Below are positions 11,440 through 20,582 of a DNA stretch of 64,000 nt, one piece after another (the stretch's first letter is position 1; every line of letters begins with the position of its first letter). The notes under the pieces are model-generated. The model saw nothing but the letters and a program-made list of their open reading frames with translations. It did no database searches and was not told where the DNA came from. This DNA comes from Prorocentrum cordatum (Eukaryota; Sar; Dinophyceae; Prorocentrales; Prorocentraceae): NCBI GenBank assembly GCA_963575745.1, contig CAUYUJ010015294.1:1-64000 (forward strand). Reading direction: 5' to 3'. A program made the position numbers and the translations under genes.

Positions 11440-11660
11440 GGGTCCATACATAAATGTATATGCATATATAAATATATGCATGTATGCACATAAGCAGTTG
11501 CATGGTATACCTAGCCAATATACATGCGCACGATGTTTTTTATATTATCATTATTACTTATGTATGCATCAATATGTTTATGGGTGTCTCTGATGATGCT
11601 TGTTCGGATGTGTACATACAGCTATACATACACATATATAACCAATAGAAGGTGATTGCC
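11440..11660. repeat. AT-rich ATGCATATAT low-complexity tract
   Basis: Similar in texture to 10105-10345: overlapping TATGCAT/ATATAA steps and TATTATTATTA. No gene. Confidence 0.75.
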
Positions 11661-12780
11661 ATAATGAAGTCCCAGTCAAAGATGAGATGCACTGTGGACG
11701 TGTAGAGCATGTAATGGGATCGATGGAGTGTCATCCACCGTGCAAAACCTGAAATCACCAACGCCACTGCTCGCGCCATCCTCCCACCCTCCCGAACGCA
11801 ACTGGTTTTGCACAACCTATGCGGCCGCGATAACGATGACTATTCGACACTGGGTGGCGCTTCTCTGCGGCTGTGCTGGCGCGCGCAAGCTCGCGCTCAG
11901 AGCGTCTGGCTGGGTTGGCACAGCCGCCGCGGCCGCAACGCTCACCGAAGAGAACTTCCCAACGCGTCTCAAAAAAACGCGCTGTCGCGCGGACGTGTCA
12001 TTGCGACTCGGTGACCCAAGCGGGCGCGATATCAACATGACGTCGACAAAATCAGCAACGAGTCATGATTGTAACGATGTTGGTGGTGATGATGACGGTG
12101 ATGGCGGCAAGGCCAACGACGGCGCCAACGCTGGTGACGACGATGACAATGATGATGTCCGTGTGTCGGTGACGAAGGTGATCGGCTGATGATGGCGGTA
12201 ATGGCGGCGATGGACGATGACGATAACGGCGGTGCTGCGGTGATGCTAGTGAGGGATGATGGGGTAGTGCGTGGGCGCGGATGTGCAAGGAACTGGTGTT
12301 TGTTTGTTGACGCAGATTTGTTTTCACCTGATACTGAAAAGATCAATATTGAAATGCTTCGTAGGCCGATTGTTTTGGAAGGATTTCGACACGCGCGGGC
12401 AGCGGCGCGCGCGCGTGGCCCGCATGGTACAATGTGGCACGGATTCGTGCGCAAGGTGCCTGCTTGGTCAACACGGATGCACCGCGTGGTGAAATAAGAA
12501 TGCGAGTTCCGGACGAGACTGCTAAACTCATATACGTTTCTCGCGCGTTGTCAGCACGCGCGCGCGGGCAGCAAAACGATAGGATTTGCAGGGCTCTTTG
12601 GATGCTTTTGTTATGGCGAAGCGCTTGCAAACCTAATATTTTGGGTAGTTAGTTCCGACATGTTCGCGCGCATGGGCATTGCGTGTTTTTCCCCACATCC
12701 TAAGTGGGGTTCTTGTTTTCTCGGCACACCCTTCGCGCAGGATCTCCTCATCCTCCCTCTCCTCTGCTCCTCTTTGCTTC
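11661..12780. other. Gene-free region with GATGATGGCG-rich stretch
   Basis: No recognisable gene. 12050-12260 is a degenerate GAT/GAC/GGC triplet tract, which gives an Asp/Gly-rich frame on plus and a His-rich frame on minus. 12370-12420 and 12540-12570 hold short CGCGCG runs. Frames of 100-150 codons cross the region but show no protein-like features. Confidence 0.5.
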
Positions 12781-12912
12781 CTCATCCGCATCCTCATCAC
12801 CATCATCATCACTCCCCACTCATCATCATCATCACCATTAGCAGCACCATCACCATCCCACGATCACTCACCATCGTCGGCATCGAACGATCATCATCAT
12901 CATCATCACTAC
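12781..12912. repeat. CAT/ATC triplet microsatellite
   Basis: Interrupted (CAT)n and (CCATCA)n runs, for example 12801-12815 and 12890-12908. No gene. Confidence 0.85.
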
Positions 12913-12924
12913 TCGCTGACTTGA

Positions 12925-14268
12925 GGCCTGAATATGGAGGAAGTATCAGGCGGGAGCCTCGTCTGTGAGTGAATTGTGAGGAACTCTCAGGCGGGAGCCC
13001 CCTCCCTATGGGGCCCGCAGATCACGTTACTAATCCGAGCGGGTCATCGGATTCCTGTAACTGTCGTCACTTGTGGGCCCCTTCAGGTCTGAATTTGGAG
13101 GAAGTATCAAGCGGGGGCCTCGTCTGTGAGTGAATTGCGATGAGGTCTTAAGCGGGGGCCCCCTCCCTATGGGGCCCGCAGATCATGTTACTAATCCGAG
13201 CGGGTCATCGGATTCCTGTAACTGTCGTCACTTTTGGGCTCATCAGGTCTGAATTTGGAGGAAGTATCAGGCGGGAGCCTCGTTTGTCAGTGAAGCGCGA
13301 GCAAGTCTCAAGCGGGAGCCCCGCCCCTATGGGGCCCGCAGATCATGTTACTAATCCGAGCGGGTCATCGGATTCCTGTAACTGTCGTCACTTTTGGGCC
13401 CCTCAGGTTTGAATTTGGAGGAAATATCAAGCGGGAACCTCGTCTGTGAATGAATTGCGAGAACGCGTCAGGCGGGAGCCCCCTCCCTATGGGGCCCGCA
13501 GATCATGTTACTAATCCGAGCGGGCATCGGATTCCTGTAACTGTCGTCACTTTTGGGCTCCTCAGGTCTGAATTTGGAGGAAGTATCAAGCGGGAGCCTC
13601 GTCTGTGAGTGAATTGTACAGGAAACTCAGGCGGGAGCCCCCTCCCTATGGGGCCCGCAGATCATGTTACTAATCCGAGCGGGTCATCGGATTCCTGTAA
13701 CTGTCGTCACTTTTGGGCTCCTCAGGTCTGAATTTGGAGGAAGTATCAAGCGGGAGCCTCGTCTGTGAGTGAATTGTGAGGAAGTCTCAGGCGGGAGCCC
13801 CCTCCCTATGGGGCCCGCAGATCATGTTACTAATCCGAGCGGGTCATCGGATTCCTGTAACTGTCGTCACTTTTGGGCTCCTCAGGTCTGAATTTGGAGG
13901 AAGTATCAAGCGGGAGCCTCGTCTGTGAGTGAATTGTGAGGAAGTCTCAGGCGGGAGCCCCCTCCCTATGGGGCCCGCAGATCATGTTATTAATCCGAGC
14001 GGGTCATCGGATTCCTGTAACTGTCGTCACTTTTGGGCTCCTCAGGCGGGAGCCTCGTTTGTCAGTGAATTGCGAGCAAGTCTCAGGCGGGAGCCCCCTC
14101 CCTATGGGGCCCGCAGATCATGTTATTAATCCGAGCGGGTCATCGGATTCTTGTAACTGTCGTCACTTTTGGGCTCCTCAGGTCTGAATTTGGAAGAAGT
14201 ATCAAGCGGGACCCTCGTCTGTGAGTGAATTGTGAGGACGCGTCAGGCGGGAGCCTTCCTATGGGTCC
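12925..14268. repeat. 160-bp tandem satellite, about eight copies
   Basis: The phrase CTGAATTTGGAGGAAGTATC recurs near 12929, 13090, 13250, 13410, 13569, 13729, 13889 and 14184, a period of 159-161 bp (the last interval spans one shortened copy near 14046). Each unit carries GCGGGAGCC twice, then CCCTATGGGGCCCGCAGATC, TAATCCGAGCGGGTCATCGG and TGTAACTGTCGTCACTT. Identity between copies is high, so the array is recently homogenised. Confidence 0.95.
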
Positions 14269-14985
14269 CGCAGCTCACGTGGTTCCTCCGGGTCATCCTC
14301 CGGCGCGCGCTTCCTCTGGGTCGTCCTCCGGCGCGTATCGGCTGGGACGCACGTCGTGCGCTTCCTCTGGGTCGTGTTCCGCACGAGGACGAGGAGGAGG
14401 AGGATTGCCAGGAAAAGGAGGAGGGATGATGCAGGACGAGACAGGAAAGCAGGAAGAGGAAGAGGCTGAGGGGAGGAAGGACGAGGAGGAAAAGGAGGAG
14501 GAGGAATGCCCGAGGAGGCCCCAGTAGGTCCCGGAAGGCCCAGAAGGCTCCAGGAGGCCCCAAGAGGCCCCAGGAGGCCCCAGGAGGGGGCAGGAGGCCT
14601 AAGGAGGAGGCAGGAGGAGGAGGAGGAGGAGGAGGAGGAGGGGGGGGGAGGAGGGGGGAGGAATATGGAAACGAGGAGGAGGAGGAGGAGGAGGAGGAGG
14701 AGGAGGAGGAAGCGGATGAGGGAGAGGGAGAGGAGGAGGACAGGGGATGAGGAGGAGGAGGAGGAGGAGGAGAAGAGAGAGGGAGAGCAGGAGGAGGAGG
14801 CAGGAGGCAGGAGGGGCAGGGGGAATGGGGGGGAGGAAGCATAACGAGGGGGAGGGGGAGGAGGTGGGGGAGGCAAGAAGAAGAGGAAGAGCCAGGGGTC
14901 GAGGCAGGAGGAGGAGCAGACAGGAGGAGAACGAGGAGGCAAGAGTAGGTGGGAGAAGGGAAGGGGCAGGAGGATACCCCCATGA
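14269..14985. repeat. GC-rich duplication and GGA purine tract
   Basis: 14280-14375 carries three related CTTCCTCTGGGTCGT-type segments. 14385-14960 is a long GGA/GAG purine tract like that at 4556. Inside it, 14505-14600 is an AGGCCCCAGG minisatellite that resembles the AGGCCCCCAAG arrays at 33360-33560 and 34140-34365. Confidence 0.85.
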
Positions 14986-15420
14986 AAGCTAAAGAGACTC
15001 TCATGCGGAGTCCTTCCGCCGGAGTAATTGGTCCATCATTTGTTCTAAGGAACTCTTGACGCAGGATCTTTCGACATAGCCAGTGTGCGCGTATTCCTTG
15101 AAAGGGGTGGAGCTAAGGGAGCGGGCGCTGGCTGGCTTGGCTTGGATGGTGTGCGCGATGAGGCACAATCAGACGTAAGTCGCACTGCGCCAGAAGGGGC
15201 CCGTTGGCCCCTGGGGGAGCGGAGATGTGTAATCTAGCATTCTTGGAAAGAAACGTGGCTGACGTCGACTGTTGATCTGCCTACGTACTCCAATGCTCGC
15301 GTAAACATCCGCCCATCCCACACGGAGCTTGCTTTGCAAAAACCATGAGGTCGCGTTTGCGGAGGTGCCTGGCGCTTGCTGGCGCATCTCTGTGGCCGTC
15401 TTCTGTAGACAGCACGACTA
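14986..15420. other. Unique spacer without a recognised gene
   Basis: No similarity to the repeats on either side and no convincing frame. It marks the left edge of the satellite/inverted-repeat mosaic that fills the rest of the window. Confidence 0.5.
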
Positions 15421-15905
15421 GCGCGCCTGATGCTTTCCTTCTCATTCATGTGCCGAAGAGCTCTCTACCTCATCTGCAGCTCGAGTTAAGTAAAGAAAGT
15501 CGTCATCATCTCGACAAAAATCGGTGGAGTACAAATACTTGTGCGGACCTAGCTCGGGTTGCAGGCCGAGTTCAGACCTCTAGATGCTTGAGGCGAACGC
15601 GCCTGATTATCCTGGATCGATTAGGTGTGCAAACCAGCTCTGTAGCGCTCCTACAGCTCGAGATAAGTATAGAAAACCGACAGCATTTCTCAAGATGACC
15701 CGAACAGCCGATCCCGCCTGGATGCTTTTTCGCAGTAATAGGTACCCGATCGAGCTCAGATTGAGATGGCGAGCGGAAATGAGATCGAATATGGCGGCAA
15801 AAATACTAGAGCTCAGACGAATTCTTGAATTTCGAAAAGAAATCGAATTTAAACCGAGCAAAAATACCCAAAACTTCCGTCCATATTTTCTTGACAACTA
15901 GCCCC
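15421..15905 (+). repeat. Partial S-element (two satellite monomers plus tail)
   Basis: Two ~177-bp monomers (GACCTAGCTCGGGTTGCAGG ... GCCGAGTTCAGACCTCTAGA) are followed by the S-element tail (CCCGCCTGGATGC ... GGTACCCGATCGAGCTCAG ... TTGACAACTAGC). The left end is missing and divergence is greater than in copies further right. Confidence 0.8.
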
Positions 15906-16538
15906 CCAGCGCTCCGGAACTGGCGCCGGCGGTGAACCGTACCTGGTCACCGCCGGGAACCTCGTAGAGCTCCTTGCACAAGTAAGAGTGCTCAGAATCG
16001 AAGTAGAACAAAAAAAAAAAAAAACATATTTTCCTGAAATCTTGATTTTGGATTTTTTCCGATGTTCATATTAGCTCGGCTCCTGGAAGTCAAGTCACAA
16101 TAAAATGCATCAGCAGAGCTGAGCTGCTCTCAGAGTAAAGCTTATATGCAAAAGCTCAGCGTAAAAATCTGCATTCTCAAAACAGGAACCGGCGGTAAAC
16201 AGTCAACCAGGTTACCGCCAGAACCCTCGTAGAGCTCTTCTCGCACGACGCTTCTCGGAACACGTGCAGAGGCGAGTCCAAAAACTCGAAGAAAAGACGG
16301 TTTTCTCTTTTTATCCAACGTCGTCTGCTCCAAGTGTTTTGATAGTAATACTGCACCTACCGGCCAGAGAATTTCACAGGCGCACGCGTCATAACCCACT
16401 ACAGGTGCAAAAAATCTGGTTTCTCAAAATGAATGGTCAAGTATCTTTCAAATCTTGGCAAAACCGACCCAAAGTTACCACATTGTCCCTTCTGGCCGGG
16501 TCGACCAACTGGGAACCCGCGGTGAACTGTCAACCTGG
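15906..16538 (+). repeat. Two nested C-elements with hairpins
   Basis: Hairpin 15921-15955 and CCTCGTAGAGCTCC start a long-head C-element, which is cut at about 16182 by a second hairpin (16186-16222) and a second head (CCTCGTAGAGCTC, near 16224). The second copy reads through to GGTCGACCAACT near 16510, where a third hairpin follows. That hairpin's loop is occupied by a retroelement end (next entry). Confidence 0.8.
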
Positions 16539-16760
16539 TTTGTTTGTTTGTTTGGACTCGCATTCCCAGCTGAGCGCAGCTGGGCGAGAACAGATCCCGC
16601 AGAAGCACACGGGCAGCGCTGAGCAGCGCTTCGGCTGCCGACAATTCACATTCTGTGACCGTAGCTCCGTCAAGGAGCCACGCGGCCTCGGCCACATCCC
16701 TCCAAACGAGGGGAACGGCACTAGAAACAGCAAACCCATGCCCAGCAGGGAAGGAGCCCA
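16539..16760 (-). mobile_element. 5'-truncated LINE-C family copy (RNase H C-terminus and 3' end)
   Basis: On the minus strand this reads LVWRDVAEAAWLLDGATVTE followed by CELSAAEALLSAARVLL, the C-terminal module of the LINE-C RNase H-like domain, and then the 3' end with an 8-bp stem hairpin (16565-16584) and a (CAAA)n tail. It is nearly identical to 52536-52760. The 3' end abuts the loop of a C-element hairpin after GTCAACCTGG. There is no stop codon before the 3' end. Confidence 0.9.
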
Positions 16761-16815
16761 TAAACCTCGTGGAGGTCTTTCTTGCACGCCAGAAACCTCG
16801 TGGTGCTCAACCTGG
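16761..16815 (+). repeat. C-element head remnant
   Basis: AACCTCGTGGAGGTCTTTC resembles the C-element terminus with substitutions. It is interrupted by the next insertion after CTCAACCTGG. Confidence 0.6.
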
Positions 16816-17060
16816 TTTTTGAGTTTGAGTCAGGGCGCGGACAGCTGTGACAGCTGAGCCCTAAGACTCCCAAACGGAGCACAGGGTAGCTAGAGAAGGC
16901 ATCTCTTATCATCACACTGCCGAGCCACTGAGGCAGAGGCATCGGAATAGGATGCAGGAACAAGGAAAAGGATGCAGCACGACATGTGAAATTGCAAAGG
17001 TGTAGGAACAGGTTAGAGAAGAAAGAGGCTACCCAAAACGTGTTCCACGGCAATACAGAG
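16816..17060 (-). mobile_element. Short retroelement 3'-end fragment, unknown family
   Basis: About 245 bp of unique sequence inserted after CTCAACCTGG. Its minus-strand 3' end has a CAGCTG..CAGCTG inverted repeat (16840-16856) and an A-rich terminus, like the other LINE 3' ends here. No coding similarity is visible. The call rests on the insertion position and the end structure. Confidence 0.55.
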
Positions 17061-17458
17061 CCGTCAGAGCTCGTGGAGCTTTTCTTGCACGGCGATCCTC
17101 GGAACACATGAAGAAAGCTTCTGGAGCGAGAAAATCATGTTTTTTCTGTTGTTATTCAACGTCGGTTCCTCCAAGTGCTTGATAGTAATACTGCACCTAC
17201 GGACCTGAGAATTGAACTGGCAGACGCGACATAACCCAGAACAGGTGCAAAAAATCTGGTTTCTGAAAATGAATTGTCAAATATCTTTAAACTCTTGGCA
17301 AAACCGACCCAAAGTTATCACATTGCTTCTCGTTGGGTCGACCAACTAGCTCCAGCCTGCGCCGGAATTCCTCTTAGCTCATCGAAGGCGAAGACCTCTA
17401 CGAGGTATTGGTTAAATGCCGGGGGCCTCGAGCATACGGGGTGGGAAAAAAAGGGGGC
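17061..17458 (+). repeat. C-element with both termini
   Basis: Head at 17068 (GAGCTCGTGGAGC, degenerate) and tail at 17391-17407 (GACCTCTACGAGGT), with the usual interior: TCGGTTCCTCCAAGTGCTTG, CCACAGG-type GTGCAAAAAATCTGG, TTGGCAAAACCGACCC and GCTCATCG. About 340 bp long. Confidence 0.75.
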
Positions 17459-17486
17459 GGGGGGGGGGGGGGGGGGGGGGGGGGGG

Positions 17487-17585
<99 letters not shown>

Positions 17586-17593
17586 TTTTTTTT
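17459..17593. repeat. Homopolymer block: 28 G, 95 A, 12 T
   Basis: G runs from 17459 to 17486, A from 17487 to 17581, T from 17582 to 17593. It separates a C-element from a satellite monomer. Three abutting homopolymers of this length are unlike the rest of the window, and a sequencing or assembly artefact is possible. The translated poly-Lys and poly-Phe frames are meaningless. Confidence 0.9.
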
Positions 17594-17935
17594 CCATTTT
17601 GCATCTTCGTTTCGTGGACCTAGTTGAGAACTCTCGACGCAAGAAAAGAATGCGCCGGAAAATACTGGATTGGATTATACCTACTCACTCTGTAGCTCTC
17701 CTGAATCTTCAGTTAAGTACAGGAAACGGAGAGGTCTTGTCAAAATGACTCAAGGATACAAATATTTTCTGGACCTAGCTCGAGTATAAGACACAGCTCA
17801 GACCTCTAGATGCAACACACGATCACGCCTGGTGCTTCCATTAGTTTCTAAGTATGAGATCTGTAGCTGGCCTAAATCTCGAGGTAAGTACAGAAACTGA
17901 CAACGCATGTGACATGACTCGAAACACAGTCGGTT
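17594..17935 (+). repeat. Satellite monomers (variant start)
   Basis: Two ~177-bp monomers starting with the variant TTTTGCATCTTCGTTTCGTG, also seen at 47003-47022. They fuse directly to a C-element interior near 17930 (GACTCGAAAC joined to a GTCGGTTCC block). Confidence 0.75.
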
Positions 17936-18399
17936 CCAGCAAATGTTTTGATAGTAATATTGCAGCTACGGACCTGAAAATTAAACTGGCAGACGCGCCA
18001 TAACCCACTTCAAATGAGAAAAAAAAGTTCTTAGAAAAAACTTTCAAATTCTGCAAAAAGATTGAAAAATCGACGCCCAGTCACATTGTCTCTTGAGGTC
18101 GGGTCGGTCAACTAGCTCCACCCTACTAGCTCCATCCCGCTCCGAATTCCTCCAGCTCATCGATGACAAAGAGCTCATGATCAAACTTCGTAGCGTCAAC
18201 TTGGTAGCGTCCCAAACCCGGAGAGCGAGAGCTCTTTTCACGCACGCCGCTTCTCGGAACACGTGCAAAAGCGAGAGTAAAAAAAAACTCGAAACATAAG
18301 CTTTCTGTTTTTATCAAACGTCGGTTGCTCCAAATCTGTTGAAAGTAATACTGCACCCATAGGCCTAAGAACGGAAGCGGCGGTAAACCGTCAACCAGG
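17936..18399 (+). repeat. C-element pieces ending in an occupied hairpin
   Basis: Interior and tail of one C-element (17936-18220), then the head of another (AGCTCTTTTCACGC, 18228). That copy runs to a hairpin left arm (18374-18385) whose loop is occupied by the next element. Confidence 0.7.
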
Positions 18400-18628
18400 T
18401 TTTTTTGCGTCTTTGCTGGGACCGTCTTGGCCACTGAGGCCAGGTCCAACAAGTCTCAGGCGAATCAAAGCCTGTGGGAGCACAACACATAAACGCTCCG
18501 CCGCAGATAACTCAGTATCTGTCACAGAAAACCCTACAACAGTGAGAACACTGAAGAGGCGAAACTAATACTACTGACTGAGGGGGTGCCAGGCGGACCT
18601 GGCAACGTCATGATCATGCAAACCAAGA
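18400..18628 (-). mobile_element. 5'-truncated LINE copy, RNase H C-terminal fragment
   Basis: The minus strand at about 18455-18525 reads FSVTDTELSAAERL followed by CVVLPQALIRL, matching the end of LINE-A (TVTDTELSALECIVTALPQA). The 3' end has a TGGCC...GGCCA stem (18409-18424) and a GCAAAAAAA terminus against the hairpin loop sequence GTCAACCAGG. Only about 230 bp of the element's 3' end is present. Confidence 0.85.
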
Positions 18629-19370
18629 GCACCTCGTAGGTCTCTTCCTTGCACAGCGCGCCCCCGAACACATGAAGGAAGCTTCTGAAGCGAGAGCCGA
18701 AAAAACTCGAAAAATCAAGATTTGTTCAATCAAAGTCGGTTCCGCCAAGTGTTTTGATAGTAATACTGCACCTACAGACCTGAGAATTTACTGGCTGACG
18801 CGGCATAACCCACTTCAGATGTGAGGTATATGGTTTCTCAAAATAAATGGTCAAATATCTTTCAAATCTTAGCAAAACCGACCCAAAGTCATCACTTTGT
18901 CCTTTCTGGCGGGGTCGACCAACTGGCACCGGCGGTCAACCGTCAACCTGGTCATCACCGGGAACCTCGCAGAGCTCCTTTCCGCGTGAGAGTGCTCCGA
19001 GTCGACGGAGAGAGCTTCTGGAGGCATTTCTCAAAAAATCAAACATTCATTTTTTGCATGTAAACATACAGTTGCTTGCGCCAAGTGTTTTGATAGTAAA
19101 AGTGCGCCTACAGAACTCATATTAACGTAGAGGCCTCACAGTCGTCTACAGGTGCAAAAAAAATGCTTTCCCGAATGAATGGTCAAATATCTTTCAAATT
19201 TTCGCAGAACCGACCCACAGTTACCACATCTTCTTTCTGGTCGGGTCGACCAACTAGCTCCACCCCGCGCCGGACTTCCTCTAGCTCATCGATGCCGAAG
19301 AGCTCTACCAGGTACTTGGTAGCGTCCAAAACCCGGAGAGCGAAGAGACCGTCGGGGAGGGGAAATGGGC
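18629..19370 (+). repeat. Two C-elements in series
   Basis: First copy 18629-18925, beginning CACCTCGTAGGTCTC. Second copy begins with hairpin 18930-18966 and CCTCGCAGAGCTCC and ends at 19300-19315 with a GAGCTCTACCAGGT tail, followed by TTGGTAGCGTCCAAAACCCG, a segment that recurs after several C-element tails. Confidence 0.8.
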
Positions 19371-20175
19371 GCCAGCGGTAAACCGTCAACCTTCCTTACC
19401 GCCGGGGGACTCGTAGAGCTTCCTGACCATAAATAATGTCGGAAAAAATCAGAGAACGAATAGTTTTTCAGCCCGAGAGATTTCAGACCTCTCGATGCAA
19501 CAGCCAAACGCCTCTGATGCTTCTGGATCGTTTTCTGTGCGCACGAGCTCTGTAGCTCTCCTACAGCCCGAGTTACGTGCGAAAATCCACAGCAACTCTC
19601 AAGATTACTCGAACCATCTGAATAGTTTCGCGAACCTAGCTTCAGTATCAGACGGAGTTCAGACCTCTGAATGCAACAGCTGCACGCGCCTGATGTCTCC
19701 AAATCGACTCCTGTGCTTATGAGCCCTGTAGCCCCTCTACAGCCCGAGTTACGTGCAGAAAAGCGACAGCATCTCTCAAGATGACTCGCGTAATACGAAT
19801 AGTTTCGCGGCTCGGGCAGCAGACCGATTTTCGAGCTCTGGATTCAACAGACGAACGCGCCTGATGATTCTGAATCGATTGCTGTGAGTATCAGCTCTGT
19901 AGCTGTCCTATAGCTCGAGTTAAGTAGAAAATACCGACAGCGCGCATTAAGATGACTCAAAGGCCGATCTCGCCTGGACGCTTTTTGGCAGTAAAAGGTA
20001 CCGGATCGAACTGAAATCAAGACGGCAAGCGGGAATGATATCGAATATCACTGGGAAAAATACTAAAACTCAAACGAATGGTTGAATTTCGAGAACAAAA
20101 TTTTCAACCGACCAAAAGTCACCAAAAGATTCGTCGAGATTTTCTTGCCAACTAGCTGTCCAGTGCGCCGGAACT
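19371..20175 (+). repeat. S-element
   Basis: Hairpin 19371-19407 is followed by GGACTCGTAGAGCTTCC, three to four satellite monomers and the tail (TTTTTGGCAGTAAAAGG ... TTGCCAACTAGCTGTCC). The terminal GGAAGCTCTACGAG is missing because the next element starts at the tail. Confidence 0.85.
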
Positions 20176-20582
20176 GGCGCCGGCAATGCACCGTCAACCT
20201 AGTCACCGCCGGGAACCGTGTAGAGCTCCTTACACTGGTGAGAGTGCTGAGAATCGGAGTAGACTATAAAATAAAGATTCTTCTTCGAAAATCTTCATTT
20301 CCGATGTTTTCGATGTTCATATTCGCTCAGTTTCCGGAAGTCAACTCATAAGAAAATGCATAAGCAGAGCTCAGCTGCTGTCAGAGAGGTGTTGATATGC
20401 CAATACTCGGCGCAAAAATCTACTTTCTTAGAATCAATGGTTAAATATCCTTCAAATTTCCGCACAACCCACCAAAAGTCACCACTTTGTCCGCCCCGGC
20501 CGCGTGGGCCAACTAGCTCCACCCCGCGCCGGAATTCCTCTAGCTCATCGACTGGCACCGGCGGTGAACCGTCAACCTGGTC
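20176..20582 (+). repeat. Long-head C-element ending in an occupied hairpin
   Basis: Hairpin 20177-20212, then a long head with TAAAATAAAGATTC, CATATTCGCTCAGTTTCC and AACTCATAAGAAAATGCAT. It runs to GAATTCCTCTAGCTCATCGA. The next hairpin (20556-20582) holds an inserted element after GTCAACCTGGTC. Confidence 0.8.

Noticed and set aside
10813-11493. 226-codon frame on plus
   Set aside because: Runs through a ~90-bp tandem repeat and has no recognisable domain.
11728-12189. 153-codon frame with Asp-rich C-terminus
   Set aside because: The C-terminus is a GAT/GAC triplet tract and the rest has no family-like features or support on either side.
12925-14268. Regularly spaced repeats as a CRISPR array
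   Set aside because: The units are contiguous 160-bp repeats without unique spacers, in a eukaryotic context.
17487-17593. Poly(A) run as the tail of a retroelement
   Set aside because: No retroelement sequence precedes it, there is a poly(G) run on its other side, and the LINEs here do not end in long poly(A).
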